NCBI RefSeq assembly: GCF_016920785.2
Contig: NW_024610456.1
Location: 20,699 to 84,698, forward strand
Direction of reading: 5' to 3'
Source: Ixodes scapularis
Lineage: Eukaryota > Arthropoda > Arachnida > Ixodida > Ixodidae
Length of the DNA stretch: 64,000 nt
The notes under the pieces were generated by a model. It did no database searches and was not told the DNA's origin. It saw nothing but the letters and a program-made list of their open reading frames with translations. Positions 36,230 to 49,800 of this stretch are shown piece by piece. Numbering within the stretch: position 1 is the first letter of the stretch; every line of letters begins with the position of its first letter. The position numbers and the translations under genes are program-made.

Positions 36230-37274
36230 GTCTCTCGTCAGGCCGTGCTCTCTCCAATAATTCGCTTTCACCGAGGCAATAGCCGAGATCGTGGTCACGG
36301 TGAACGAATAAAACCGCGCCGAACGTCTCTCGTCAGGCCGTGCTCTCTCCAATAATTCGCTTTCACCGAGGCAATAGCCGAGATCGTGGTCACGGTGAAC
36401 GAATAAAACCGCGCCGAACGTCTCTCGTCAGGCCGTGCTCTCTCCAATAATTCGCTTTCACCGAGGCAATAGCCGAGATCGTGGTCACGGTGAACGAATA
36501 AAACGGCGCCGAACGTCTCTCGTCAGGCCGTGCTCTCTCCAATAATTCGCTTTCACCGAGGCAATAGCCGAGATCGTGGTCACGGTGAACGAATAAAACC
36601 GCGCCGAACGTCTCTCGTCAGGCCGTGCTCTCTCCAATAATTCGCTTTCACCGAGGCAATAGCCGAGATCGTGGTCACGGTGAACGAATAAAACCGCGCC
36701 GAACGTCTCTCGGCAGGCCGTGCTCTCTCTAATAATTCGCTTTCACCGAGGCAATAGCCGAGATCGTGGTCACGGTGAACGAATAAAACCGCGCCGAACG
36801 TCTCTCGTCAGGCCGTGCTCGCTCCAATAATTCGCTTTCACCGAGGCAATAGCCGAGATCGTGGTCACGGTGAACGAATAAAACCGCGCCGAACGTCTCT
36901 CGTCAGGCCGTGCTCGCTCCAATAATTCGCTTTCACCGAGGCAATAGCCGAGATCGTGGTCACGGTGAACGAATAAAACCGCGCCGAACGTCTCTCGTCA
37001 GGCCGTGCTCGCTCCAATAATTCGCTTTCACCGAGGCAATAGCCGAGATCGTGGTCACGGTGAACGAATAAAACCGCGTCAAACGTCTCTCGTCAGGCCG
37101 TGCTCTCTCCAATAATTCGCTTTCACCGAGGCAATAGCCGAGATCGTGGTCACGGTGAACGAATAAAACCGCGCCAAACGTCTCTCGTCAGGCCGTGCTC
37201 GCTCCAATAATTCGCTTTCACCGAGGCACTAGCCGAGATCGTGGTCACGGTGAACGAATAAAACCGCGCCAAAC
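36230..37274. repeat. 11-mer macro-repeat, copy 1 (1,045 bp)
   Basis: Repeats at +1,045 bp. Shared markers are a lone GGCGCCG monomer near 36,503, CTCGGCAGG at 36,711, three successive CTCGCTCC monomers near 36,829-37,011, and A42 monomers from 37,080. Private changes include CCGCGTCA near 37,077 and GCACTAGCC near 37,227. Confidence 0.85.
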
Positions 37275-38330
37275 GTCTCTCGTCAGGCCGTGCTCTCTCC
37301 AATAATTCGCTTTCACCGAGGCAATAGCCGAGATCGTGGTCACGGTGAACGAATAAAACCGCGCCGAACGTCTCTCGTCAGGCCGTGCTCTCTCCAATAA
37401 TTCGCTTTCACCGAGGCAATAGCCGAGATCGTGGTCACGGTGAACGAATAAAACCGCGCCGAACGTCTCTCGTCAGGCCGTGCTCTCTCCAATAATTCGC
37501 TTTCACCGAGGCAATAGCCGAGATCGTGGTCACGGTGAACGAATAAAACGGCGCCGAACGTCTCTCGTCAGGCCGTGCTCTCTCCAATAATTCGCTTTCA
37601 CCGAGGCAATAGCCGAGATCGTGGTCACGGTGAACGAATAAAACCGCGCCGAACGTCTCTCGTCAGGCCGTGCTCTCTCCAATAATTCGCTTTCACCGAG
37701 GCAATAGCCGAGATCGTGGTCACGGTGAACGAATAAAACCGCGCCGAACGTCTCTCGGCAGGCCGTGCTCTCTCCAATAATTCGCTTTCACCGAGGCAAT
37801 AGCCGAGATCGTGGTCACGGTGAACGAATAAAACCGCGCCGAACGTCTCTCGTCAGGCCGTGCTCGCTCCAATAATTCGCTTTCACCGAGGCAATAGCCG
37901 AGATCGTGGTCACGGTGAACGAATAAAACCGCGCCGAACGTCTCTCGTCAGGCCGTGCTCGCTCCAATAATTCGCTTTCACCGAGGCAATAGCCGAGATC
38001 GTGGTCACGGTGAACGAATAAAACCGCGCCGAACGTCTCTCGTCAGGCCGTGCTCGCTCCAATAATTCGCTTTCACCGAGGCAATAGCCGAGATCGTGGT
38101 CACGGTGAACGAACAAAACCGCGCCAAACGTCTCTCGTCAGGCCGTGCTCTCTCCAATAATTCGCTTTCACCGAGGCAATAGCCGAGATCGTGGTCACGG
38201 TGAACGAATAAAACCGCACCAAACGTCTCTCGTCAGGCCGTGCTCGCTCCAATAATTCGCTTTCACCGAGGCAATAGCCGAGATCGTGGTCACGGTGAAC
38301 GAATAAAACCGCGCCAAACGTCTCTCGTCA
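37275..38330. repeat. 11-mer macro-repeat, copy 2 (1,045 bp)
   Basis: Second copy, with the lone GGCGCCG near 37,548, CTCGGCAGG at 37,756, the CTCGCTCC trio near 37,864-38,056 and A42 monomers from 38,124. The correspondence fails near 38,409. A private CGAACAAAAC near 38,111 removes the AATAAA word. Confidence 0.85.
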
Positions 38331-40679
38331 GGCCGTGCTCTCTCCAATAATTCGCTTTCACCGAGGCAATAGCCGAGATCGTGGTCACGGTGAACGAATA
38401 AAACCGCGCCAAACGTCTCTCGTCAGGCCGTGCTCTCTCCAATAATTCGCTTTCACCGAGGCAATAGCCGAGATCGTTGTCACGGTGAACGAATAAAACC
38501 GCGCCAAACGTCTCTCGTCAGGCCGTGCTCGCTCCAATAATTCGCTTTCACCGAGGCAATAGCCGAGATCGTGGTCACGGTGAACGAATAAAACCGCGCC
38601 GAACGTCTCTCGTCAGGCCGTGCTCGCTCCAATAATTCGCTTTCACCGAGGCAATAGCCGAGATCGTGGTCACGGTGAACGAATAAAACGGCGCCGAACG
38701 TCTCTCGTCAGGCCGTGCTCTCTCCAATAATTCGCTTTCACCGAGGCAATAGCCGAGATCGTGGTCACGGTGAACGAATAAAACGGCTCCAAACGCCTCT
38801 CGTCAGGCCGTGCTCTCTCCAATAATTCGCTTTCACCGAGGCAATAGCCGAGATCGTGGTCACGGTGAACGAATAAAACGGCGCCGAACGTCTCTCGTCA
38901 GGCCGTGCTCTCTCCAATAATTCGCTTTCACCGAGGCAATAGCCGAGATCGTGGTCACGGTGAACGAATAAAACGGCGCCGAACGTCTCTCGTCAGGCCG
39001 TGCTCTCTCCAATAATTCGCTTTCACCGAGGCAATAGCCGAGATCGTGGTCACGGTGAACGAATAAAACGGCGCCAAACGTCTCTCGTCAGGCCGTGCTC
39101 TCTCCAATAATTCGCTTTCACCGAGGCAATAGCCGAGATCGTGGTCACGGTGAACGAATAAAACGGCGCCGAACGTCTCTCGTCAGGCCGTGCTCGCTCC
39201 AATAATTCGCTTTCACCGAGGCAATAGCCGAGATCGTGGTCACGGTGAACGAATAAAACGGCGCCGAACGTCTCTCGTCAGGCCGTGCTCTCTCCAATAA
39301 TTCGCTTTCACCGAGGCAATAGCCGAGATCGTGGTCACGGTGAACGAATAAAACGGCGCCAAACGTCTCTCGTCAGGCCGTGCTCTCTCCAATAATTCGC
39401 TTTCACCGAGGCAATAGCCGAGATCGTGGTCACGGTGAACGAATAAAACGGCGCCGAACGTCTCTCGTCAGGCCGTGCTCTCTCCAATAATTCGCTTTCA
39501 CCGAGGCAATAGCCGAGATCGTGGTCACGGTGAACGAATAAAACGGCGCCGAACGTCTCTCGTCAGGCCGTGCTCTCTCCAATAATTCGCTTTCACCGAG
39601 GCAATAGCCGAGATCGTGGTCACGGTGAACGAATAAAACGGCGCCGAACGTCTCTCGTCAGGCCGTGCTCTCTCCAATAATTCGCTTTCACCGAGGCAAT
39701 AGCCGAGATCGTGGTCACGGTGAACGAATAAAACGGCGCCGAACGTCTCTCGTCAGGCCGTGCTCTCTCCAATAATTCGCTTTCACCGAGGCCATAGCCA
39801 AGATCGTGGTCACGGTGAACGAATAAAACGGCGCCGAACGTCTCTCGTCAGGCCGTGCTCTCTCCAATAATTCGCTTTCACCGAGGCAATAGCCGAGATC
39901 GTGGTCACGGTGAACGAATAAAACGGCGCCAAACGTCTCTCGTCAGGCCGTGCTCTCTCCAATAATTCGCTTTCACCGAGGCAATAGCCGAGATCGTGGT
40001 CACGGTGAACGAATAAAACGGCGCCGAACGTCTCTCGTCAGGCCGTGCTCGCTCCAATAATTCGCTTTCACCGAGGCAATAGCCGAGATCGTGGTCACGG
40101 TGAACGAATAAAACGGCGCCGAACGTCTCTCGTCAGGCCGTGCTCTCTCCAATAATTCGCTTTCACCGAGGCAATAGCCGAGATCGTGGTCACGGTGAAC
40201 GAATAAAACGGCGCCAAACGTCTCTCGTCAGGCCGTGCTCTCTCCAATAATTCGCTTTCACCGAGGGCAATAGCCGAGATCGTGGTCACGGTGAACGAAT
40301 AAAACGGCGCCGAACGTCTCTCGTCAGGCCGTGCTCTCTCCAATAATTCGCTTTCACCGAGGCAATAGCCGAGATCGTGGTCACGGTGAACGAATAAAAC
40401 GGCGCCGAACGTCTCTCGTCAGGCCGTGCTCTCTCCAATAATTTGCTTTCACCGAGGCAATAGCCGAGATCGTGGTCACGGTGAACGAATAAAACGGCGC
40501 CGAACGTCTCTCGTCAGGCCGTGCTCTCTCCAATAATTCGCTTTCACCGAGGCAATAGCCGAGATCGTGGTCACGGTGAACGAATAAAACGGCACCAAAC
40601 GTCTCTCGTCAGGCCGTGCTCTCTCCAATAATTCGCTTTCACCGAGGCAATAGCCGAGATCGTGGTCACGGTGAACGAA
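38331..40679. repeat. Satellite zone with mainly the GGCGCCG form
   Basis: About 25 monomers. After about 38.65 kb the CCGCGCC and CTCGCTCC forms give way to G36 monomers, mostly G42, with A42 copies interspersed and occasional CTCGCTCC monomers (39,190 and 40,050). A 1-bp insertion (GAGGGCAAT near 40,264) shifts frame. No higher-order period is obvious by eye. Confidence 0.78.
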
Positions 40680-43600
40680 TAAAACCGCGCCGAACGTCTC
40701 TCGTCAGGCCGTGCTCTCTCCAATAATTCGCTTTCACCGAGGCAATAGCCGAGATCGTGGTCACGGTGAACGAATAAAACGGCGCCAAACGTCTCTCGTC
40801 AGGCCGTGCTCTCTCCAATAATTCGCTTTCACCGAGGCAATAGCCGAGATCGTGGTCACGGTGAACGAATAAAACGGCGCCGAACGTCTCCCGTCAGGCC
40901 GTGCTCTCTCCAATAATTCGCTTTCACCGAGGCAATAGTCGAGATCGTGGTCACGGTGAACGAATAAAACGGCGCCAAACGTCTCTCGTCAGGCCGTGCT
41001 CTCTCCAATAATTCGCTTTCACCGAGGCAATAGCCGAGATCGTGGTCACGGTGAACGAATAAAACCGCGCCGAACGTCTCTCGTCAGGCCGTGCTCTCTC
41101 CAATAATTCGCTTTCACCGAGGCAATAGCCGAGATCGTGGTCACGGTGAACGAATAAAACCGCGCCGAACGTCTCTCGTCAGGCCGTGCTCTCTCCAATA
41201 ATTCGCTTTCACCGAGGCAATAGCCGAGATCGTGGTCACGGTGAACGAATAAAACGGCGCCAAACGTCTCTCGTCAGGCCGTGCTCTCTCCAATAATTCG
41301 CTTTCACCGAGGCAATAGCCGAGATCGTGGTCACGGTGAACGAATAAAACGGCGCCAAACGTCTCTCGTCAGGCCGTGCTCTCTCCAATAATTCGCTTTC
41401 ACCGAGGCAATAGCCGAGATCGTGGTCACGGTGAACGAATAAAACGGCGCCAAACGTCTCTCGTCAGGCCGTGCTCTCTCCAATAATTCGCTTTCACCGA
41501 GGCAATAGCCGAGATCGTGGTCACGGTGAACGAATAAAACGGCGCCAAACGTCTCTCGTCAGGCCGTGCTCTCTCCAATAATTCGCTTTCACCGAGGCAA
41601 TAGCCGAGATCGTGGTCACGGTGAACGAATAAAACGGCGCCGAACGTCTCTCGTCAGGCCGTGCTCTCTCCAATAATTCGCTTTCACCGAGGCAATAGCC
41701 GAGATCGTGGTCACGGTGAACGAATAAAACCGCGCCGAACGTCTCTCGTCAGGCCGTGCTCTCTCCAATAATTCGCTTTCACCGAGGCAATAGCCGAGAT
41801 CGTGGTCACGGTGAACGAATAAAACCGCGCCGAACGTCTCTCGTCAGGCCGTGCTCTCTCCAATAATTCGCTTTCACCGAGGCAATAGCCGAGATCGTGG
41901 TCACGGTGAACGAATAAAACGGCGCCAAACGTCTCTCGTCAGGCCGTGCTCTCTCCAATAATTCGCTTTCACCGAGGCAATAGCCGAGATCGTGGTCACG
42001 GTGAACGAATAAAACGGCGCCAAACGTCTCTCGTCAGGCCGTGCTCTCTCCACTAATTCGCTTTCACCGAGGCAATAGCCGAGATCGTGGTCACGGTGAA
42101 CGAATAAAACGGTGCCGAACGTCTCTCGTCAGGCCGTGCTCTCTCCAATAATTCGCTTTCACCGAGGCAATAGCCGAGATCGTGGTCACGGTGAACGAAT
42201 AAAACGGCGCCAAGCGTCTCTCGTCAGGCCGTGCTCTCTCCAATAATTCGCTTTCACCGAGGCAATAGCCGAGATCGTGGTCACGGTGAACGAATAAAAC
42301 GCCGCCGAACGTCTCTCGTCAGGCCGTGCTCTCTCCAATAATTCGCTTTCACCGAGGCAATAGCCGAGATCGTGGTCACGGTGAACGAATAAAACGGCGC
42401 CAAACGTCTCTCGTCAGGCCGTGCTCTCTCCAATAATTCGCTTTCACCGAGGCAATAGCCGAGATCGTGGTCACGGTGAACGAATAAAACCGCGCCGAAC
42501 GTCTCTCGTCAGGCCGTGCTCTCTCCAATAATTCGCTTTCACCGAGGCAATAGCCGAGATCGTGGTCACGGTGAACGAATAAAACGGCGCCAAACGTCTC
42601 TCGTCAGGCCGTGCTCTCTCCAATAATTCGCTTTCACCGAGGCAATAGCCAAGATCGTGGTCAGGGTGAACGAATAAAACGGCGCCGAACGTCTCTCGTC
42701 AGGCCGTGCTCTCTCCAATAATTCGCTTTCACCGAGGCAATAGCCGAGATCGTGGTCACGGTGAACGAATAAAACGGCGCCAAACGTCTCTCGTCAGGCC
42801 GTGCTCTCTCCAATAATTCGCTTTCACCGAGGCAATAGCCGAGATCGTGGTCACGGTGAACGAATAAAACCGCGACGAACGTCTCTCGTCAGGCCGTGCT
42901 CTCTCCAATAATTCGCTTTCACCGAGGCAATAGCCGAGATCGTGGTCACGGTGAACGAATAAAACGGCGCCAAACGTCTCTCGTCAGGCCGTGCTCTCTC
43001 CAATAATTCGCTTTCACCGAGGGCAATAGCCGAGATCGTGGTCACGGTGAACGAATAAAACGGCGCCAAACGTCCTCTCGTCAGGCCGTGCTCTCTCCAA
43101 TAATTCGCTTTCACCGAGGCAATAGCCGAGATCGTGGTCACGGTGAACGAATAAAACGGCGCCGAACGTCTCTCGTCAGGCCGTGCTCTCTCCAATAATT
43201 CGCTTTCACCGAGGCAATAGCCGAGATCGTGGTCACGGTGAACGAATAAAACGGCGCCAAAACGTCTCTTGTCAGGCGGTGCTCTCTCCAATAATTCGCT
43301 TTCACCGAGGCAATAGCCGAGATCGTGGTCACGGTGAACGAATAAAACCGCGCCGAACGTCTCTCGTCAGGCCGTGCTCTCTCCAATAATTCGCTTTCAC
43401 CGAGGCAATAGCCGAGATCGTGTTCACGGTGAACGAATAAAACGGCGCCAAACGTCTCTCGTCAGGCCGTGCTCTCTCCAATAATTCGCTTTCACCGAGG
43501 CAATAGCCGAGATCGTGGTCACGGTGAACGAATAAAACGGCGCCAAACGTCTCTCGTCAGGCCGTGCTCTGTCCAATAATTCGCTTTCACCGAGGCAATA

Positions 43601-46600
43601 GCGAGATCGTGGTCACGGTGAACGAATAAAACCGCGCCGAACGTCTCTTGTCAGGCCGTGCTCTCTCCAATAATTCGCTTTCACCGAGGCAATAGCCGAG
43701 ATCGTGGTCACGGTGAACGAATAAAACGGCGCCAAACGTCTCTCGTCAGGCCATGCTCTCTCCAATAATTCGCTTTCACCGAGGCAATAGCCGAGATCGT
43801 GGTCACGGTGAACGAATAAAACGGCGCCAAACGTCTCTCGTCAGGCCGTGCTCTCTCCAATAATTCGCTTTCACCGAGGCAATAGCCGAGATCGTGGTCA
43901 CGGTGAACGAATAAAACGGCGCCAAGCGTCTCTCGTCAGGCCGTGCTCTCTCCAATAATTCGCTTTCACCGAGGCAATAGCCGAGATCGTGGTCACGGTG
44001 AACAAATAAAACGGCGCCAAACGTCTCTCGTCAGGCCGTGCTCTCTCCAATAATTCGCTTTCACCGAGGCAATAGCCGAGATCGTGGTCACGGTGAACGA
44101 ATAAAACGGCGCCAAACGTCTCTCGTCAGGCCGTGCTCTCTCCAATAATTCGCTTTCACCGAGGCAATAGCCGAGATCGTGGTCACGGTGAACGAATAAA
44201 ACGGCGCCAAACGTCTCTCGTCAGGCCGTGCTCTCTCCAATAATTCGCTTTCACCGAGGCAATAGCCGAGATCGTGGTCACGGTGAACGAATAAAACGGC
44301 GCCAAACGTCTCTCGTCAGGCCGTGCTCTCTCCAATAATTCGCTTTCACCGAGGCAATAGCCGAGATCGTGGTCACGGTGAACGAATAAAACCGCGCCGA
44401 ACGTCTCTCGTCAGGCCGTGCTCTCTCCAATAATTCGCTTTCACCGAGGCAATAGCCGAGATCGTGGTCACGGTGAACGAATAAAACGGCGCCAAACGTC
44501 TCTCGTCAGGCCGTGCTCTCTCGAATAATTCATATTCACCGAGGCAATAGCCGAGATCGTGGTCACGGTGAAACGAATAAAACGGCGCCAAACGTCTCTC
44601 GTTAGGCCGTGCTCTCTCCAATAATTCGCTTTCACCGAGGCAATAGCCGAGATCGTGGTCACGTGTGAACGAATAAAACGGCGCCAAACGTCTCTCGTCA
44701 GGGCCGTGCTCTCTCCAATAATTCGCTTTCACCGAGGCAATAGCTGAGATCGTGGTCACGGTGAACGAATAAAACGGCGCCAAACGTCTCTCGTCAGGCC
44801 GTGCTCTCTCCAATATTTCGCTTTCACCGAGGCAATAGCCGAGATCGTGGTCACGGTGAACGAATAAAACGGCGCCAAACGTCTCTCGTCAGGCCGTGCT
44901 CTCTCCAATAATTCGCTTTCACCGAGGCAATAGCCGAGATCGTGGTCACGGTGAACGAATAAAACGGCGCCAAACGTCTCTCGTCAGGCCGTGCTCTCTC
45001 CAATAATTCGCTTTCACCGAGGCAATAGCCGAGATCGTGGTCACGGTGAACGAATAAAACGGCGCCAAACGTCTCTCGTCAGGCCGTGCTCTCTCCAATA
45101 ATTCGCTTTCACCGAGGCAATAGCCGAGATCGTGGTCACGGTGAACGAATAAAAACCGCCGAACGTCTCTCGTCAGGCCGTGCTCTCTCCAATAATTCGC
45201 TTTCACCGAGGCAATAGCCGAGATCGTGGTCACGGTGAACGAATAAAACGGCGCCAAACGTCCTCTCGTCAGGCCGTGCTCTCTCCAATAATTCGCTTTC
45301 ACCGAGGCAATAGCCGAGATCGTGGTCACGGTGAACGAATAAAACCGCGCCGAACGTCTCTCGTCAGGCCGTGCTCTCTCCAATAATTCGCTTTCACCGA
45401 GGCAATAGCCGAGATCGTGGTCACGGTGAACGAATAAAACGGCGCCAAACGTCTCTCGTCAGGCCGTGCTCTCTCCAATAATTCGCTTTCACCGAGGCAA
45501 TAGCCGAGATCGTGGTCACGGTGAACGAATAAAACGGCGCCAAACGTCTCTCGTCAGGCCGTGCTCTCTCCAATAATTCGCTTTCACCGAGGCAATAGCC
45601 GAGATCGTGGTCACGGTGAACGAATAAAACGGCGCCAAACGTCTCCCGTCAGGCCGTGCTCTGTCCAATAATTCGCTTTCACCGAGGCAATAGCCCAGAT
45701 CGTGGTCACGGTGAACGAATAAAACCGCGCCGAACGTCTCTCGTCAGGCCGTGCTCTCTCCAATAATTCGCTTTCACCGAGGCAATAGCCGAGATCGTGG
45801 TCACGGTGAACGAAATAAAACGGCGCCAAACGTCTCTCGTCAGGCCGTGCTCTCTCCAATAATTCGCTTTCACCGAAGCAATAGCCGAGATCGTGGTCAC
45901 GGTGAACGAATAAAACGGCGCCAAACGTCTCTCGTCAGGCCGTGCTCTCTCCAATAATTCGCTTTCACCGAGGCAATAGCCGAGATCGTGGTCACGGTGA
46001 ACGAATAAAACGGCGCCGAACGTCTCTCGTCAGGCCGTGCTCTCTCCAATAATTCGCTTTCACCGAGGCAATAGCCGAGATCGTGGTCACGGTGAACGAA
46101 TAAAACGGCGCCGAACGTCCTCTCGTCAGGCCGTGCTCGCTCCAATAATTCGCTTTCACCGAGGCAATAGCCGAGATCGTGGTCACGGTGAACGAATAAA
46201 ACGGCGCCGAACGTCTCTCGTCAGGCCGTGCTCTCTCCAATAATTCGCTTTCACCGAGGCAATAGCCGAGATCGTGGTCACGGTGAACGAATAAAACGGC
46301 GCCAAACGTCTCTCGTCAGGCCGTGCTCTCTCCAATAATTCGCTTTCCACCGAGGCAATAGCCGAGATCGTGGTCACGGTGAACGAATAAAACGGCGCCG
46401 AACGTCTCTCGTCAGGCCGTGCTCTCTCCAATAATTCGCTTTCACCGAGGCAATAGGCGAGATCGTGGTCACGGTGAACGAATAAAATGGCGCCGAACGT
46501 CTCTCGTCAGGCCGTGCTCTCTCCAATAATTCGCTTTCACCGAGGCAATAGCCGAGATCGTGGTCACGGTGAACGAATAAAACGGCGCCGAACGTCTCTC

Positions 46601-46865
46601 GTCAGGCCGTGCTCTCTCCAATAATATGCTTTCACCGAGGCAATAGCCGAGATCGTGGTCACGGTGAACGAATAATAAACGGCGCCAAACGTCTCTCGTC
46701 AGGCCGTGCTCTCTCCAATAATTCGCTTTCACCGAGGCAATAGCCGAGATCGTGGTCACGGTGAACGAATAAAACGGCGCCAAACGTCTCTCGTCAGGCC
46801 GTGCTCTCTCCAATAATTCGCTTTCACCGAGGCAATAGCCGAGATCGTGGTCACGGTGAACGAAT
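40680..46865. repeat. 65-66-mer macro-repeat, copy 1 (about 6.2 kb)
   Basis: Ordered markers match the next copy at offsets of about 6,185-6,281 bp: TAGTCGAG near 40,938, GGTGCCG at 42,111, GCCAAGCG near 42,210, CCAAGATCG at 42,651, CGCGACGAA at 42,871, AGGCGGTG at 43,274, CTCTGTCC near 43,569, CTCTTGTC near 43,645, AGCTGAG at 44,742 and AATATTTCG near 44,813. The offset drifts because this copy has many 1-bp indels between 43,020 and 46,680. Whole monomers also differ (four versus five A42 copies after 41,250). Confidence 0.88.
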
Positions 46866-49800
46866 AAAACCGCGCCGAACGTCTCTCGTCAGGCCGTGCT
46901 CTCTCCAATAATTCGCTTTCACCGAGGCAATAGCCGAGATCGTGGTCACGGTGAACGAATAAAACGGCGCCAAACGTCTCTCGTCAGGCCGTGCTCTCTC
47001 CCATAATTCGCTTTCACCGAGGCAATAGCCGAGATCGTGGTCACGGTGAACGAATAAAACGGCGCCGAACGTCTCTCGTCAGGCCGTGCTCTCTCCAATA
47101 TTTCGCTTTCACCGAGGCAATAGTCGAGATCATGGTCACGGTGAACGAATAAAACGGCGCCAAACGTCTCTCGTCAGGCCGTGCTCTCTCCAATAATTCG
47201 CTTTCACCGAGGCAATAGCCGAGATCGTGGTCACGGTGAACGAATAAAACCGCGCCGAACGTCTCTCGTCAGGCCGTGCTCTCTCCAATAATTCGCTTTC
47301 ACCGAGGCAATAGCCGAGATCGTGGTCACGGTGAACGAATAAAACCGCGCCGAACGTCTCTCGTCAGGCCGTGCTCTCTCCAATAATTCGCTTTCACCGA
47401 GGCAATAGCCGAGATCGTGGTCACGGTGAACGAATAAAACGGCGCCAAACGTCTCTCGTCAGGCCGTGCTCTCTCCAATAATTCGCTTTCACCGAGGCAA
47501 TAGCCGAGATCGTGGTCACGGTGAACGAATAAAACGGCGCCAAACGTCTCTCGTCAGGCCGTGCTCTCTCCAATAATTCGCTTTCACCGAGGCAATAGCC
47601 GAGATCGTGGTCACGGTGAACGAATAAAACGGCGCCAAACGTCTCTCGTCAGGCCGTGCTCTCTCCAATAATTCGCTTTCACCGAGGCAATAGCCGAGAT
47701 CGTGGTCACGGTGAACGAATAAAACGGCGCCAAACGTCTCTCGTCAGGCCGTGCTCTCTCCAATAATTCGCTTTCACCGAGGCAATAGCCGAGATCGTGG
47801 TCTCGGCGAACGAATAAAACGGCGCCAAACGTCTCTCGTCAGGCCGTGCTCTCTCCAATAATTCGCTTTCACCGAGGCAATAGCCGAGATCGTGGTCACG
47901 GTGAACGAATAAAACGGCGCCGAACGTCTCTCGTCAGGCCGTGCTCTCTCCAATAATTCGCTTTCACCGAGGCAATAGCCGAGATCGTGGTCACGGTGAA
48001 CGAATAAAACCGCGCCGAACGTCTCTCGTCAGGCCGTGCTCTCTCCAATAATTCGCTTTCACCGAGGCAATAGCCGAGATCGTGGTCACGGTGAACGAAT
48101 AAAACCGCGCCGAACGTCTCTCGTCAGGCCGTGCTCTCTCCAATAATTCGCTTTCACCGAGGCAATAGCCGAGATCGTGGTCACGGTGAACGAATAAAAC
48201 GGCGCCAAACGTCTCTCGTCAGGCCGTGCTCTCTCCAATAATTCGCTTTCACCGAGTAAATAGCCGAGATCGTGGTCACGGTGAACGAATAAAACGGCGC
48301 CAAACGTCTCTCGTCAGGCCGTGCTCTCTCCAATAATTCGCTTTCACCGAGGCAATAGCCGAGATCGTGGTCACGGTGAACGAATAAAACGGTGCCGAAC
48401 GTCTCTCGTCAGGCCGTGCTCTCTCCAATAATTCGCTTTCACCGAGGCAATAGCCGAGATCGTGGTCACGGTGAACGAATAAAACGGCGCCAAGCGTCTC
48501 TCATCAGGCCGTGCTCTCTCCAATAATTCGCTTTCACCGAGGCAATAGCGGAGATCGTGGTCACGGTGAACGAATAAAACGGCGCCGAACGTCTCTCGTC
48601 AGGCCGTGCTCTCTCCAATAATTCGCTTTCACCGAGGCAATAGCCGAGATCGTGGTCACGGTGAACGAATAAAACGGCGCCAAACGTCTCTCGTCAGGCC
48701 GTGCTCTCTCCAATAATTCGCTTTCACCGAGGCAATAGCCGAGATCGTGGTCACGGTGAACGAATAAAACCGCGCCGAACGTCTCTCGTCAGGCCGTGCT
48801 CTCTCCAATAATTCGCTTTCCACCGAGGCAATAGCCGAGATCGTGGTCACGGTGAACGAATAAAACGGCGCCAAACGTCTCTCGTCAGGCCGTGCTCTCT
48901 CCAATAATTCGCTTTCACCGAGGCAATAGCCAAGATCGTGGTCACGGTGAACGAATAAAACGGCGCCGAACGTCTCTCGTCAGGCCGTGCTCTCTCCAAT
49001 AATTCACTTTCACCGAGGCAATAGCCGAGATCGTGGTCACGGTGAACGAATAAAACGGCGCCAAACGTCTCTCGTCAGGCCGTGCTCTCTCCAATAATTC
49101 GCTTTCACCGAGGCAATAGCCGAGATCGTGGTCACGGTGAACGAATAAAACCGCGAAGAACGTCTCTCGTCAGGCCGTGCTCTCTCCAATAATTCGCTTT
49201 CACCGAGGCAATAGCCGAGATCGTGGTCACGGTGAACGAATAAAACGGCGCCAAACGTCTCTCGTCAGGCCGTGCTCTCTCCAATAATTCGCTTTCACCG
49301 AGGCAATAGCCGAGATCGTGGTCACGGTGAACGAATAAAACGGCGCCAAACGTCTCTCGTCAGGCCGTGCTCTCTCCAATAATTCGCTTTCACCGAGGCA
49401 ATAGCCGAGATCGTGGTCACGGTGAACGAATAAAACGGCGCCGAACGTCTCTCGTCAGGCCGTGCTCTCTCCAATAATTCGCTTTCACCGAGGCAATAGC
49501 CGAGATCGTGGTCACGGTGAACGAATAAAACGGCGCCAAACGTCTCTCGTCAGGCGGTGCTCTCTCCAATAATTCGCTTTCACCGAGGCAATAGCCGAGA
49601 TCGTGGTCACGGTGAACGAATAAAACCGCGCCGAACGTCTCTCGTCAGGCCGTGCTCTCTCCAATAATTCGCTTTCACCGAGGCAATAGCCGAGATCGTG
49701 GTCACGGTGAACGAATAAAACGGCGCCAAACGTCTCTCGTCAGGCCGTGCTCTCTCCAATAATTCGCTTTCACCGAGGCAATAGCCGAGATCGTGGTCAC

